In this document: in pieces, positions 25,708 to 34,670 of the stretch
How positions within the stretch are numbered: position 1 is the stretch's first letter
Layout of the letters: every line of letters begins with the position of its first letter
Origin: Oceanospirillaceae bacterium
GTDB lineage: Bacteria > Pseudomonadota > Gammaproteobacteria > Pseudomonadales > Balneatricaceae
Direction of reading: 5' to 3'
NCBI GenBank assembly: GCA_024686035.1
Contig: JAIBDW010000002.1
Span: 1 to 61,391, forward strand
Length of the DNA stretch: 61,391 bases
Notes under the pieces: generated by a model
The model's input: the letters and a program-made list of their open reading frames with translations, nothing else
Told to the model about the DNA's origin: nothing
Database searches by the model: none
Translations under genes and position numbers: made by a program

Positions 25708-27334
25708 AAAATCTAAACACTGGCAAAAATTGCAACAGTTGGCAGTGCAGCACCGTAGTACCCATTTGCGTGAACTATTTGCCAAAGAGGGCAATCGGTT
25801 CGAGACCTACTCAATTGAATTACCTAACTTATTATTAGACTACTCCAAAAACTGTTTGACGCCTGAAATAATGGATTCGTTGTTTGGCTTAGCGCAAGAC
25901 ATGGGCCTAAGCTCCTCCATAGAGAGCATGTACCGAGGCGCAAAGATTAACATCACTGAAGACAGAGCGGTACTGCACACTGCTTTGCGTAATCGTAGCA
26001 ATTCCCCAGTATACGTTGATCAAACTAACGTGATGGATATGATCAACGACGAACTGACTCATATGCGTAAATTTGTTGAAAAAGTACGCAGCGGCGAATG
26101 GCTTGGCTATTCTGGAAAGCGCATCACTGATGTGGTTAACATTGGTATCGGTGGCTCTAACTTGGGACCAAAAATGGTAACTCAAGCACTGCGTTCTTAT
26201 GCTGACTCTACTATACGTGTGCATTTTATATCCAACGTAGATGGTGTAGAAATTGCTGAAATCTTGCGCCCTTTAAATGCGGAACAAGTGTTATTTGTAG
26301 TAGCCTCTAAAACCTTCACCACTAGTGAAACCATGACCAATGCTCAAACTGCGCGTAATTGGTTGATGGCTTCGGCATTTGACGAGCGTGCGGTACAGCA
26401 GCACTTTGTGGCCGTGTCATCTAACACTGAGGCAGTACAAGAATTTGGTATTGATCAAGGCTTTAGATTTTCCATGTGGGATTGGGTCGGTGGTCGATAT
26501 TCTATTTGGTCAGCTATTGGTTTGCCGATCGCGCTATACCTAGGATTTGATAAGTTTGAGCAGCTATTAACGGGTGCTCATGACATGGATCTTCATTTTA
26601 GAGACGCCCCAGCACAAAAAAACATGCCAACTATTATGGCATTGGTGGGCATATGGAATGGCCTGCTGCATGGCGCGCAAAGCCACGTTATTTTACCTTA
26701 CGACCAACCCTTAGAAAGCTTCACTAACTATATTCAGCAGGCTGATATGGAAAGTAACGGTAAGCATGTGGATCGTCAAGGCAATCAAGTGGCTTACCCA
26801 ACGGCATCTGTTGTGTGGGGGCAGTTGGGTATCGATGGGCAACATGCTTTTTACCAATTGCTACATCAAGGTAATGTCATTGTTCCGGCTGACTTTATCG
26901 GTTCACTAGCCAGCTCTACCCCTGTTAAAGGCCATCACGAAAACCTAATGGCTAACTTTTTTGCTCAAACTGAAGCGCTGATGAATGGCATTAGTGCTGA
27001 GGAAGTCAGAAGTCAGTTAGAGGCTCAAGGATTAGATTCACAAGAGCTTGAAAAATTGTTACCCCATAAGGTCCACCAAGGTAATCGGCCAAGTAACACC
27101 TTGTTGCTTAAGCAGATAAGCCCACGAAACTTAGGCTCATTGATTGCGCTTTATGAGCACAAAATATTTGCCCAAGGTGTGATTTGGGATCTGTGTTCTT
27201 TTGACCAATGGGGCGTTGAGCTAGGTAAGACTTTAGCTAAGGGAATATTAGAGGAAATTGAAGGCGAAGCTGGGCATCAGCATGATGACTCTACTAACGC
27301 GTTGATTGACTATTTTAAGGGCTCTCGCAATTAG
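25694..27334 (+). CDS. pgi: Glucose-6-phosphate isomerase
   Basis: Interconverts glucose-6-phosphate and fructose-6-phosphate, here probably also cycling triose-derived fructose-6-phosphate back into the Entner-Doudoroff route. The 546-residue enzyme has the phosphate-binding VNIGIGGSNLGPKM (about 151-164) and VASKTFTTSETMTN, the catalytic region GGRYSIWSAIGLP, and GNQVAYPTASVVWGQLGIDGQHAFYQLLHQG including catalytic His. K in EHKIFAQG near the end is also conserved. A clear terminator follows at 27388. Confidence 0.97.
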   Translation: MLQLEKSKHWQKLQQLAVQHRSTHLRELFAKEGNRFETYSIELPNLLLDYSKNCLTPEIMDSLFGLAQDMGLSSSIESMYRGAKINITEDRAVLHTALRNRSNSPVYVDQTNVMDMINDELTHMRKFVEKVRSGEWLGYSGKRITDVVNIGIGGSNLGPKMVTQALRSYADSTIRVHFISNVDGVEIAEILRPLNAEQVLFVVASKTFTTSETMTNAQTARNWLMASAFDERAVQQHFVAVSSNTEAVQEFGIDQGFRFSMWDWVGGRYSIWSAIGLPIALYLGFDKFEQLLTGAHDMDLHFRDAPAQKNMPTIMALVGIWNGLLHGAQSHVILPYDQPLESFTNYIQQADMESNGKHVDRQGNQVAYPTASVVWGQLGIDGQHAFYQLLHQGNVIVPADFIGSLASSTPVKGHHENLMANFFAQTEALMNGISAEEVRSQLEAQGLDSQELEKLLPHKVHQGNRPSNTLLLKQISPRNLGSLIALYEHKIFAQGVIWDLCSFDQWGVELGKTLAKGILEEIEGEAGHQHDDSTNALIDYFKGSRN

Positions 27335-27387
27335 AGATTTTTATGAAGCTTTTTTTATGAGAGCTTATTGTTAAAATGCGGTAATTG

Positions 27388-27423
27388 AGCCCTTTAAGTT
27401 TAAACGCTTAAAGGGCTTTTTTT
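27388..27423 (+). terminator. Rho-independent terminator after pgi
   Basis: AGCCCTTTAAG and CTTAAAGGGCT form an 11-base-pair stem with a short loop, followed directly by seven T residues. It lies between the convergent pgi and eda genes. The minus-strand side has no U-tract. Confidence 0.9.
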
Positions 27424-27426
27424 GCT

Positions 27427-28101
27427 TTATAAGCCCTTAGATGGGGCTAGGGCACAGGCCTTTTTGGCTAGATCTTCTATGGCTTGCCAGTCTGCGCGTT
27501 CTATGGCATCAGCAGGTGTTAGCCATGTTCCGCCTACACACATCACGTTTTTTAGCGCTAAATACTCGGCCGCATTGCTTGGCTTGATGCCTCCAGTTGG
27601 GCAGAACTTCAATTCGCTAATTGGGCCACCAATGGCTTTTAAAAAATCTACCCCGCCTACCACTGCTGCAGGAAATAGTTTAAACCTGCGATAACCTAGT
27701 GCCATCGCTTGCATCGCTTCACTCACGCTGCCGATACCAGGCAGTAAAGGCACCGTGCTTTGGCTGCCATAGTTTAACAGTGGGTCAGTAAAACCTGGGC
27801 TTACAATAAAGTCAGCCCCCGCTTCCACACACGCTTCATATTGCTGTGGCGTAATCACTGTGCCTGCTCCAATAATGGCATTGGGTAAAGCTTGTTTAAG
27901 TTGTTTGATGGCTGTTAAGCCGTACTCGCTTCGCAAAGTGATTTCTAAAACAACTAAGCCACCATCCACTAAAGCCTTGCCAATGCCTATAGCTTGCTCA
28001 GCATTGTTTAAGGTTAGTACTGGAATTACAGGTGCAGAGGCACATATAAGGTCTAATTTTTGGGTGTTTTTTTGCATCTGAGTGGTAATTGAACTGGTCA
28101 T
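27427..28101 (-). CDS. eda: 2-dehydro-3-deoxy-phosphogluconate (KDPG) aldolase
   Basis: Splits KDPG into pyruvate and glyceraldehyde-3-phosphate, the second Entner-Doudoroff step. The 224-residue class I aldolase has the general base Glu in VLEITLRSEYG, the phosphate-binding GAGTV region, and the Schiff-base Lys in YRRFKLFPA. PTGGIKPSN completes the barrel. Its ATG (28101) directly abuts the pgl stop codon, so zwf-pgl-eda is one tightly coupled minus-strand operon. Confidence 0.97.
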   Translation of the reverse strand: MTSSITTQMQKNTQKLDLICASAPVIPVLTLNNAEQAIGIGKALVDGGLVVLEITLRSEYGLTAIKQLKQALPNAIIGAGTVITPQQYEACVEAGADFIVSPGFTDPLLNYGSQSTVPLLPGIGSVSEAMQAMALGYRRFKLFPAAVVGGVDFLKAIGGPISELKFCPTGGIKPSNAAEYLALKNVMCVGGTWLTPADAIERADWQAIEDLAKKACALAPSKGL

Positions 28102-28815
28102 CTATGGGCACCAATGGATAGAAAGGGGTTTTTGAAAGAAGGTATAAACGGGCATCTGCAACGGATCTTTTAGATCCATAGCCTGCGCTAGCACCTGGAG
28201 TTTGCCACTGCCTTCAATATGTAAATGTGTGTTTTTTGCAAGTTGTAATGTATTGGCTGTTAAGGTCATACGATCAGTAGGTTCTACTGGCGCGCAAGTA
28301 GCAATACAAATGTCTTGTGAGCTAAGTGCTTCAGCTAAGGCGGGACACAAAGGAAATAAAGAAGCTGTGTGCCCATCGTTACCCATACCCAGTACTAACA
28401 CATCAAGTGGAAAGTGCATGGGTGAAAGTGTTTGCTGGCATTGTTTTTGACCTTCATGCGCAGTTTTTTCACCCGTATAAATGGGGTAAAAAGTAGCTTC
28501 AGATGCATCATTTTGCAATAGCCAAGCTCTAATTAGCGCCGTGTTACTGGCGCTGTCGTCCTCAGGCACCCAGCGCTCATCTGCAAGGGTGATGTCTACC
28601 CGATGCCAGTCCAGCTTTTGCTGACTTAATTGCTGCAACATCGATTTAGGCGTACGCCCACCAGAGACGGCTAAACTAGCTCTAGGCCTTTGCTCTAAGG
28701 CTGTGCGTAATTGGTCTGCAATGGTTGTAGCAAGCATTGCGGCAAGGGTTTGGGCTGATGTGCTTTCTAGCCACTGCATGGCAGGGCCTAGGCCTTGTGG
28801 TTTATTCGTTTTCAT
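28102..28815 (-). CDS. pgl: 6-phosphogluconolactonase
   Basis: Hydrolyses 6-phosphoglucono-delta-lactone from Zwf to 6-phosphogluconate. The protein belongs to the SOL/DevB family: VSGGRTPKSMLQQL, the ITLADERWVPEDDSASN active-site segment and VLGMGNDGHTASLFP (His base) are all present. The frame is open to ATG 28842, but I favour ATG 28815 with GAAGA five bases upstream, which gives a 14-base overlap with the end of zwf; ATG 28827 is another candidate. Confidence 0.93.
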   Translation of the reverse strand: MKTNKPQGLGPAMQWLESTSAQTLAAMLATTIADQLRTALEQRPRASLAVSGGRTPKSMLQQLSQQKLDWHRVDITLADERWVPEDDSASNTALIRAWLLQNDASEATFYPIYTGEKTAHEGQKQCQQTLSPMHFPLDVLVLGMGNDGHTASLFPLCPALAEALSSQDICIATCAPVEPTDRMTLTANTLQLAKNTHLHIEGSGKLQVLAQAMDLKDPLQMPVYTFFQKPLSIHWCP

Positions 28816-30319
28816 TACAGTCTTCATACCAATGGTGTCCATACATTTGAATCATATCTTGCGCTTCTTTGGGGCCACTGCTGCCTACAGGGTAGGGCGC
28901 CAAGGCTTTGTTTTCAGATTGCCAGCTGTGTCTTACTTGATCACACCATTGCCAAGACATTTCTACTTCGTCGCGTCTGACAAATAGGCTTTGGTTGCCT
29001 TTGATGGCCTCTAGCAAGAGCCGCTCATAGGCATCTGGAATGCGAGCGTTAGTTTGTGTTTGCGCCAAGTTTAGCTGCAGTGGGTCACGTCGCAAAAGCA
29101 TGCCTGTGTCTATGCCCTGCTCTTTGGTGAGTACTTGTAAGGCAATGCTTTCAGAAGGTTGTAAGCGAATGACGAGCCTATTTTTGGCAAGTTGGGCTTG
29201 ATCTTGGTTAAAGATATAATGGCTGTTGGCTTTGTAGTGAATGATAATCTCAGTCACTTTGCTTTCCATACGCTTACCTGTCCTTAAGTAGAAAGGTGTG
29301 CCAGTCCAGCGCCAATTAGATATTTCTGCACGCAAGGCAATAAAGGTTTCTGTATTGCTGTTGGTATTTGCATCTGGTTCATTTAAGTATCCAGGGGCGT
29401 CCTGCTGCTTGAACTGACCATCAGTATATTGGCCTAAAACGAGATGGTCGTTTATTTCACCTTGTTTGATGGGTTTTAAAGCGCGTAATACCTTAACTTT
29501 CTCGTCACGTATGCTGTTAGCGTCAAGTTGTGATGGAGGATCCATAGCTACTAAACACAAAAGCTGCATTAAATGGTTTTGCACCATGTCGCGCATTTGG
29601 CCAGCTTGGTCAAAATACCCCCAGCGGCCTTCAATACCCACATCTTCAGCGACGCTTATTTCAACATAGTCGATGTATTGGTTGTTCCACTGGTTTTCAA
29701 ATAGTGGATTAGCAAAGCGCAACGCTATTAAATTCTGTACGGTCTCTTTGCCAAGGTAATGGTCGATACGGAAAATTTGGCTTTCGTCAAAATATAACGC
29801 CAGCGCATTGTTAATCACTTTAGATGAGGCAAGGTCGTGGCCAATGGGTTTTTCTACCACAATGCGGCTAAGCTCATTAATAGCGCCTGCTTCGTGTAAG
29901 TTCTGGCAAATGTCTTTAAATAAGCTTGGCGGGGTGGCCAAATAATAAGTGACTTGCCGGTGCCAAGAAGCTAACTCTTTTTCTAGAACGATATAATCTT
30001 GGGCTTGCGTGAGGTCTACTTTGCAGTAGTGAAGCCGTTGTAATAATCTGGATAAGGAGCTAGGATCTAATTCATCTGCGCCAATGTATTGATTTAGTGT
30101 ATGCTCAACACGCAATCGTAATTCGTCTGTGTTGATAGCGCCACGAGCTACAGCCATGATGCGCAGCTCTTGGCTTAACAGCTTAGCATGTTCAAGTTGG
30201 TACAAAGCAGGCATGAGTTTGCGAAGTGATAAATCGCCCAATGCGCCAAACAAAACAAAACTCTGGCTTAATATGCCTTTAGCTGCTGTATGCTCATCTG
30301 ATGACGGGTTGTTCGGCAT
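28802..30319 (-). CDS. zwf: Glucose-6-phosphate 1-dehydrogenase
   Basis: Oxidises glucose-6-phosphate to the lactone with NAD(P), feeding the Entner-Doudoroff and pentose phosphate routes. The 505-residue enzyme has an N-terminal dinucleotide-binding turn, FGALGDLSLRKLMPALYQL, and the strictly conserved substrate site RIDHYLGKETVQN containing the catalytic His. The EKPIGHD segment is also conserved. It is the first gene of zwf-pgl-eda and is divergent from hexR across 132 bases that contain two operator-like sites. Confidence 0.97.
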   Translation of the reverse strand: MPNNPSSDEHTAAKGILSQSFVLFGALGDLSLRKLMPALYQLEHAKLLSQELRIMAVARGAINTDELRLRVEHTLNQYIGADELDPSSLSRLLQRLHYCKVDLTQAQDYIVLEKELASWHRQVTYYLATPPSLFKDICQNLHEAGAINELSRIVVEKPIGHDLASSKVINNALALYFDESQIFRIDHYLGKETVQNLIALRFANPLFENQWNNQYIDYVEISVAEDVGIEGRWGYFDQAGQMRDMVQNHLMQLLCLVAMDPPSQLDANSIRDEKVKVLRALKPIKQGEINDHLVLGQYTDGQFKQQDAPGYLNEPDANTNSNTETFIALRAEISNWRWTGTPFYLRTGKRMESKVTEIIIHYKANSHYIFNQDQAQLAKNRLVIRLQPSESIALQVLTKEQGIDTGMLLRRDPLQLNLAQTQTNARIPDAYERLLLEAIKGNQSLFVRRDEVEMSWQWCDQVRHSWQSENKALAPYPVGSSGPKEAQDMIQMYGHHWYEDCNENE

Positions 30320-30350
30320 GGCTTGTATGACCTTGTATGTATGTTAGATG

Positions 30351-30366
30351 TGTAATAATACTATTA
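30351..30366. promoter_or_regulatory. Operator-like site near the zwf start
   Basis: TGTAATAATACTATTA partially repeats the TGTAAT half-site seen in HexR targets. It is 32 bases upstream of the zwf ATG. Weaker than the 30399 site. Confidence 0.35.
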
Positions 30367-30398
30367 AACTTGCTCAAAAGTCACAAAAATATCAAAAA

Positions 30399-30418
30399 TG
30401 TTGGTAATATTACTTACA
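30399..30418. promoter_or_regulatory. Candidate HexR operator between zwf and hexR
   Basis: TGTTGGTAATATTAC followed by TTACA differs at only two positions from the site at 22776-22795 between gap and edd. The core GTAATATTAC is a perfect palindrome. Its position suits control of zwf and autoregulation of hexR. Confidence 0.6.
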
Positions 30419-30451
30419 TAAATGAATAAATAAGCTATATAAAAAGAATAG

Positions 30452-31321
30452 ATGATTATGACTAATAATTTATTGCAGCGCTTGTCCACACAACAAGACC
30501 AGCTTAACCGATCTGAGCGCAAAGTGGTGCAAGTGATTATTGCTGATCCACAATCAGCAACGCGCATGAGTATTGCAGCACTGGCCGAACTTGCTAAAGT
30601 AAGTGAGCCTACAGTTAATCGTATGTGTCGAAGCTTTGGTCTAAAGGGTTATCCAGATTTTAAAATGGAGTTGGCTCAAAGTATGGCTCGTGGGATGCCT
30701 TATGTCAGTCAAACGGTTGATCAAAATGACACGGCTGCCCAATATACAGATAAAATATTCACAAGTACTATGGCAAGTTTGGACACAGCAAAACAACAGA
30801 TTGACAGTAAGGCGATAGAGCGTGCTGTGGATTATTTAAGCCAAGCCCAGCAGATTTGTTTTTTTGGTATGGGTGCCTCTGGCGCAGTTGCTCAAGATGC
30901 TTTACATAAGTTCTTTCGCTTTAATATTCCTGTTGTAGCTCATAATGATTCATTGATGATGCGTATGACCGCAGCAGCTTGTAAGCGCGGTGATGTACTG
31001 GTGCTCTTGTCCTTTACTGGTCGCACTAAAGAAATGGTTGAGGTGGCGCGTATTGGCCGCAGTGCTGGTGCGTTGGTGATTGCAATAACGCAGGAAGGTT
31101 CTTCCTTAGCTGAAGAGGCCAGCCTAGTGTTGGGTGTAGAATCACCTGAAGACACTGATGTTTATATGCCTATGCAGTCTAGAATGATCCAGCTCACCTT
31201 AGTAGATGTATTGGCTACTGGCGTGATATTGCGCCGAGGTGAAGACTTTCATAGTCATTTAAAAAATATCAAACAAAGCTTAGCAACCACCAGGTTATCG
31301 GTAGCAAAGGAGAAGAAATGA
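30452..31321 (+). CDS. hexR: HexR family transcriptional regulator of central sugar metabolism
   Basis: A 289-residue RpiR-type regulator. The N-terminal helix-turn-helix domain (about 3-78, with SIAALAELAKVSEPTVNRMCRSFGLKGYPDFKMEL) is followed by a SIS sugar-phosphate-binding domain (about 118-260, ICFFGMGASGAVAQDALHKFFRF and VLLSFTGRTKEMVEVA). HexR proteins bind DNA until KDPG relieves them, and control zwf, edd, eda and gap. Its placement inside the cluster it should regulate fits. ATG 30452 and ATG 30458 are both possible starts; neither has a strong ribosome site. Confidence 0.94.
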   Translation: MIMTNNLLQRLSTQQDQLNRSERKVVQVIIADPQSATRMSIAALAELAKVSEPTVNRMCRSFGLKGYPDFKMELAQSMARGMPYVSQTVDQNDTAAQYTDKIFTSTMASLDTAKQQIDSKAIERAVDYLSQAQQICFFGMGASGAVAQDALHKFFRFNIPVVAHNDSLMMRMTAAACKRGDVLVLLSFTGRTKEMVEVARIGRSAGALVIAITQEGSSLAEEASLVLGVESPEDTDVYMPMQSRMIQLTLVDVLATGVILRRGEDFHSHLKNIKQSLATTRLSVAKEKK

Positions 31322-31506
31322 TGCTTTATAAAGGGTTGATCGCAGTGCTTTTGTGTGTGAGTTTAACAGGCTGCGTGCTGACAAAAGTAGTCACAGTGCC
31401 AATGAGAGTTGTGGGGGCAGTGGCTTCTGCAGTGCCAGTGATTGGTGATGCGGTGGATGAAAGTATAGATGATATAGCCGATGCAGTTGATGAAATCCCT
31501 TTGTAG
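31318..31506 (+). CDS. Small lipoprotein (62 residues)
   Basis: A very short secreted lipoprotein. The signal peptide has a lipobox LTGC with Cys19, so the mature protein is about 44 residues, starting VLTKVVTVPMRVVGAV and ending in an acidic repeat-like tail with alternating Asp, Glu and Ala. It resembles small lipoproteins of the NF038104-type family that I recall in gammaproteobacteria; function is unknown. Its ATG overlaps the hexR stop (ATGA), so it is translationally coupled to hexR. The residue after Cys is Val, which does not signal inner-membrane retention in the E. coli rule. Confidence 0.8.
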   Translation: MMLYKGLIAVLLCVSLTGCVLTKVVTVPMRVVGAVASAVPVIGDAVDESIDDIADAVDEIPL

Positions 31507-31520
31507 TGAATGGAACAAAT

Positions 31521-31557
31521 AAAAAAACCGCGCTAGGCCAACTCAGCGCGGTTTTTT
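31521..31557. terminator. Bidirectional terminator between the small lipoprotein and the DUF3461 gene
   Basis: AACCGCGCT and AGCGCGGTT form a 9-base-pair stem with a ten-base loop, flanked by seven A on the left and six T on the right. It therefore serves both convergent genes. Confidence 0.92.
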
Positions 31558-31574
31558 ATGGTCTGAAGGAATGT

Positions 31575-31958
31575 TTATAGCTGTTCGATTTTGGCTCGAA
31601 TTTCAGCTAGTTTTTCAGTCATGATGCGCTCTAGATGCACTAGATCTTGCGCGATAGACTCTTTGCTATCTATTGTCTTATTCTCTTCATTAGCGAGCTT
31701 ATTAAGCTCAGTAAGGGCACGCAATAAAAAGGGTGAGATTTCGCTTACTTCTTTCCACTGTTGACGACCAGAGTCAACCATCACAGTGCGGGTAGCACGG
31801 CCAAAGCGGAATTTCTTACTGCGAGGTAAAAAAGAACCCTTTTCGCGCTTGTAGTAGATTTTAAGAATATCAAATTCACCTTCTTGGCGAAGGGTGTATT
31901 TGCTGATTGAGGCAAAACTTGTGATGCCCATTTCTGTAAGCGTAGGATGTTGTGACAT
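31575..31958 (-). CDS. DUF3461 family protein
   Basis: A 127-residue cytoplasmic protein with no known activity. The family core is recognisable: LTEMGITSFASISKYTLRQEGEFDILKIYYKREKGSFLPRSKKFRFGR, then VMVDSGRQQWKEVSEISPFL. The C-terminal 40 residues form a charged, probably coiled-coil helix. A very strong ribosome site (AAGGAGA, five to seven bases before the ATG) suggests high expression. It stands alone between a bidirectional terminator and a 396-base intergenic region. Confidence 0.85.
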   Translation of the reverse strand: MSQHPTLTEMGITSFASISKYTLRQEGEFDILKIYYKREKGSFLPRSKKFRFGRATRTVMVDSGRQQWKEVSEISPFLLRALTELNKLANEENKTIDSKESIAQDLVHLERIMTEKLAEIRAKIEQL

Positions 31959-32063
31959 AATTTTCTCCTTAGAGATTTAAAGTTAAAGTTTTCTTATGAA
32001 AATCAATGACTCAACAAATTTTTGTCAGGTGGGCTCTGGCGGCCCTGCCTTGCTGGTCTGATT

Positions 32064-32097
32064 GTTTGTGATTAAAGATGTAATAAATTACACAAAC
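32064..32097. repeat. Nested inverted repeats upstream of the DUF3461 gene
   Basis: GTTTGTG (32064-32070) is the exact reverse complement of CACAAAC (32091-32097). Within it TGTAAT (32079-32084) pairs with ATTACA (32087-32092). The right arm serves both repeats. This looks like a transcription-factor site rather than a terminator, because it is A/T-rich and has no U-tract. Confidence 0.55.
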
Positions 32098-32266
32098 TAT
32101 CATGGGGTAGTTTCCACTGAGGACATTATAGCGGATTAACGGTTAAAAAGTAATCATAGCCTAGCATATATTTATCTCATTAATGCCATTAGCTTCATTC
32201 ATTTGCAAAATAGTAGCTGGCGTTTAATAAATGCGGGTGGGATCTTTATCAAACGACGTTTTACGG

Positions 32267-32272
32267 TATACT
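32267..32272 (+). promoter_or_regulatory. Probable -10 element of parC
   Basis: TATACT preceded by CGG, 82 bases before the parC start chosen here; the -35 match (TTTATC, 16 bases upstream) is weak. Confidence 0.4.
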
Positions 32273-32354
32273 CAGGCTTAATTTTTTTGATTTAGCATGT
32301 GTGTGGCAAGCCCTTTAGTTAGCTTAAACTCACTCAAACAGGATGTTTTTTCTT

Positions 32355-34646
32355 ATGTCTGGTGTCATCCCTATTGATGAAGGCGTTGAGCGTCTACCCC
32401 TTAAAGAATATACCGAGCGGGCGTATTTGGATTACTCGATGTATGTCATTTTGGACCGTGCATTACCCCATATTGGGGATGGCCTGAAGCCCGTGCAGCG
32501 GCGCATTATTTATGCAATGTCAGAACTTGGTCTTAAAAATTCTGCTAAATATAAAAAATCAGCCCGCACCATCGGTGACGTGTTGGGTAAATTTCACCCC
32601 CATGGTGATAGTGCCTGTTATGAAGCTATGGTGCACATGGCGCAAACCTTTTCTTATCGTTATACCTTAGTGGATGGCCAAGGCAACTGGGGCTCAGCAG
32701 ATGACCCTAAGTCTTTTGCTGCGATGCGTTATACCGAAGCGAAGCTGACGGGCTATTCAGAGGTGTTATTGGGTGAGTTGGGTCAAGGCACCGTTGATTG
32801 GGGTCATAACTTTGATGGCACCTTGCAAGAGCCTTTGGTACTGCCGTCTCGACTCCCCAACGTGTTACTCAACGGCGCTAGCGGCATTGCTGTAGGTATG
32901 GCGACAGATATCCCACCTCACAATTTACGTGAAGTTGTGTCTGCTTGTGTGCATTTATTGGATAACCCTGGAGCAACCACGCAGGAGCTTTTCGAATTTG
33001 TGCAAGGGCCAGACATGCCCACAAATGCAGAAATCATCAGTGCACCAAGTGATTTGTTAGAAATGTATAAATCGGGCCGCGGAAGTATCCGCATGCGTGC
33101 AGTGGTCGACCATGAAGATGGTGATATTGTGATCACCGCTTTGCCCTATCAAGTGTCTGGGGCTCGAATATTAGAACAAATAGCTGCGCAAATGCAGGCT
33201 AAAAAATTGCCTATGGTGGCCGATTTACGTGATGAGTCAGATCATGAGAAACCTACCCGCTTAGTGATTGTTCCTCGTTCCAATAGAGTGGATATAAAGC
33301 AGTTATTGAATCACCTGTTTGCCACTACAGATTTAGAGCGCTCTTATCGAGTGAATCTAAACCTCATTGGTGTCGATGGCAAACCTCAAGTGAAAGGCCT
33401 ACACACTATATTAAAAGAGTGGTTATCATTTAGGATGGAGACGGTCACTCGCCGTTTACAACATCGTTTAAATAAAGTGTTAGAGCGTTTGCACCTTTTA
33501 GAAGGTTTGTTAATTGCTTATCTTAATATAGATGAAATTATTGCCATCATTCGAGAAGAAGAGAAACCCAAGCCTGTGCTCATACAAAGGTTTGCGCTGT
33601 CGGACTTGCAAGCGGACGCTATTTTAGATTTGAAACTGCGTCACTTAGCCCGCCTAGAGCAGCATCGCATTCAAGCCGAGCAAGAAGAATTAGCCACCGA
33701 GCGCGACAAATTAGAGCTTTTGTTAGGCTCAAAAGCTCGTTTAAAAACTCTGATCAAGCGTGAATTAACTGAAGATGCCCTAGCTTTTGGCGATGATCGT
33801 CGTTCACCTATTGTTGTGCGTGAGGACGCTAAAGCACTAACAGAGCGTGATCTGCTCACCACTGAGCCTGTGACTGTTGTTTTGTCTAAACAAGGCTGGG
33901 TGCGAGGTGCTAAAGGGCATGATATCGACCCTGCTAACATGAGCTATAAATCAGGTGATGATTTTTTACTAATGGTGCAAGCTCGCAGTAATCAAAGCGT
34001 GGCGTTTATCGATGAAGGTGGACGAAGCTATTCTTTAGAGGCGCACACTTTACCTTCTGCAAGAGGCCAAGGTGAGCCACTTAGTGGCCGATTTAATGCC
34101 CCCAGTGGGGTGCAGTTTTCTGCAGCAGTCAGCGCCAAAGCTGATCAATTATTGCTGATGAGTACTGATGCAGGTTATGGCTTTGTATCTACTTTTGAAG
34201 ATTTGCTGAGTAAGAATAAAGCGGGTAAAGCGGCTTTATCTGTGCCAAAGGGTGCCAAAATCATTTCACCTGCACACATTGATCAAATGGCAGATACTTG
34301 GCTTGTGGCTGTGAGTAATGAAGGGCGCATGTTAGTCTTCCCATTGCAGGATCTACCTCAATTAGCGCGTGGCAAAGGCAATAAGATTATTAGTATATCG
34401 CCTGCTCGCGTGGCCAGTCGTGACGAGTTTATGGTGGCCTGTGCTTTGGTGACGCAAACTAGTGAATTATTAGTGCACTCAGGTAAGCGCTATTTGCGTT
34501 TGAAAGCCTCTGACTTAGTTCACTATCGTGGTGAGCGCGGTCGAAGAGGCAATAAACTGCCCCGAGGCTTTCAGAAGGTGGATAGTTTAGAGGTGCAAGG
34601 CAGTGTACCCAATGAGGTAGACGAGGCTCCTAAAGATTTAGCTTAA
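32355..34646 (+). CDS. parC: DNA topoisomerase IV subunit A
   Basis: The DNA-breaking subunit of topoisomerase IV, which decatenates replicated chromosomes. From ATG 32355 the product is 763 residues; an in-frame ATG at 32343 would add four residues but lacks ribosome-site spacing. The active-site Tyr126 is in [11 protein letters not shown]. The quinolone-resistance region reads [13 protein letters not shown], with Ser86 and Glu90 in the susceptible (wild-type) state. The C-terminal beta-pinwheel is complete. parE, often adjacent, is not in the window. Confidence 0.96.
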   Translation: MSGVIPIDEGVERLPLKEYTERAYLDYSMYVILDRALPHIGDGLKPVQRRIIYAMSELGLKNSAKYKKSARTIGDVLGKFHPHGDSACYEAMVHMAQTFSYRYTLVDGQGNWGSADDPKSFAAMRYTEAKLTGYSEVLLGELGQGTVDWGHNFDGTLQEPLVLPSRLPNVLLNGASGIAVGMATDIPPHNLREVVSACVHLLDNPGATTQELFEFVQGPDMPTNAEIISAPSDLLEMYKSGRGSIRMRAVVDHEDGDIVITALPYQVSGARILEQIAAQMQAKKLPMVADLRDESDHEKPTRLVIVPRSNRVDIKQLLNHLFATTDLERSYRVNLNLIGVDGKPQVKGLHTILKEWLSFRMETVTRRLQHRLNKVLERLHLLEGLLIAYLNIDEIIAIIREEEKPKPVLIQRFALSDLQADAILDLKLRHLARLEQHRIQAEQEELATERDKLELLLGSKARLKTLIKRELTEDALAFGDDRRSPIVVREDAKALTERDLLTTEPVTVVLSKQGWVRGAKGHDIDPANMSYKSGDDFLLMVQARSNQSVAFIDEGGRSYSLEAHTLPSARGQGEPLSGRFNAPSGVQFSAAVSAKADQLLLMSTDAGYGFVSTFEDLLSKNKAGKAALSVPKGAKIISPAHIDQMADTWLVAVSNEGRMLVFPLQDLPQLARGKGNKIISISPARVASRDEFMVACALVTQTSELLVHSGKRYLRLKASDLVHYRGERGRRGNKLPRGFQKVDSLEVQGSVPNEVDEAPKDLA

Positions 34647-34670
34647 CCTCTAAGCTGTCGGCACAAGGCC

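Larger units (their letters stand above)
31959..32354. other. Long intergenic region between the DUF3461 gene and parC
   Basis: No open frame or RNA gene is evident. It holds the DUF3461 leader on the left, a GGGC/GCCC mini-hairpin near 32033-32045, nested inverted repeats at 32064-32097, and a -10-like TATACT at 32267-32272 (with TTTATC 16 bases upstream) that probably drives parC. The remaining sequence is A/T-rich and unremarkable. Confidence 0.6.
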
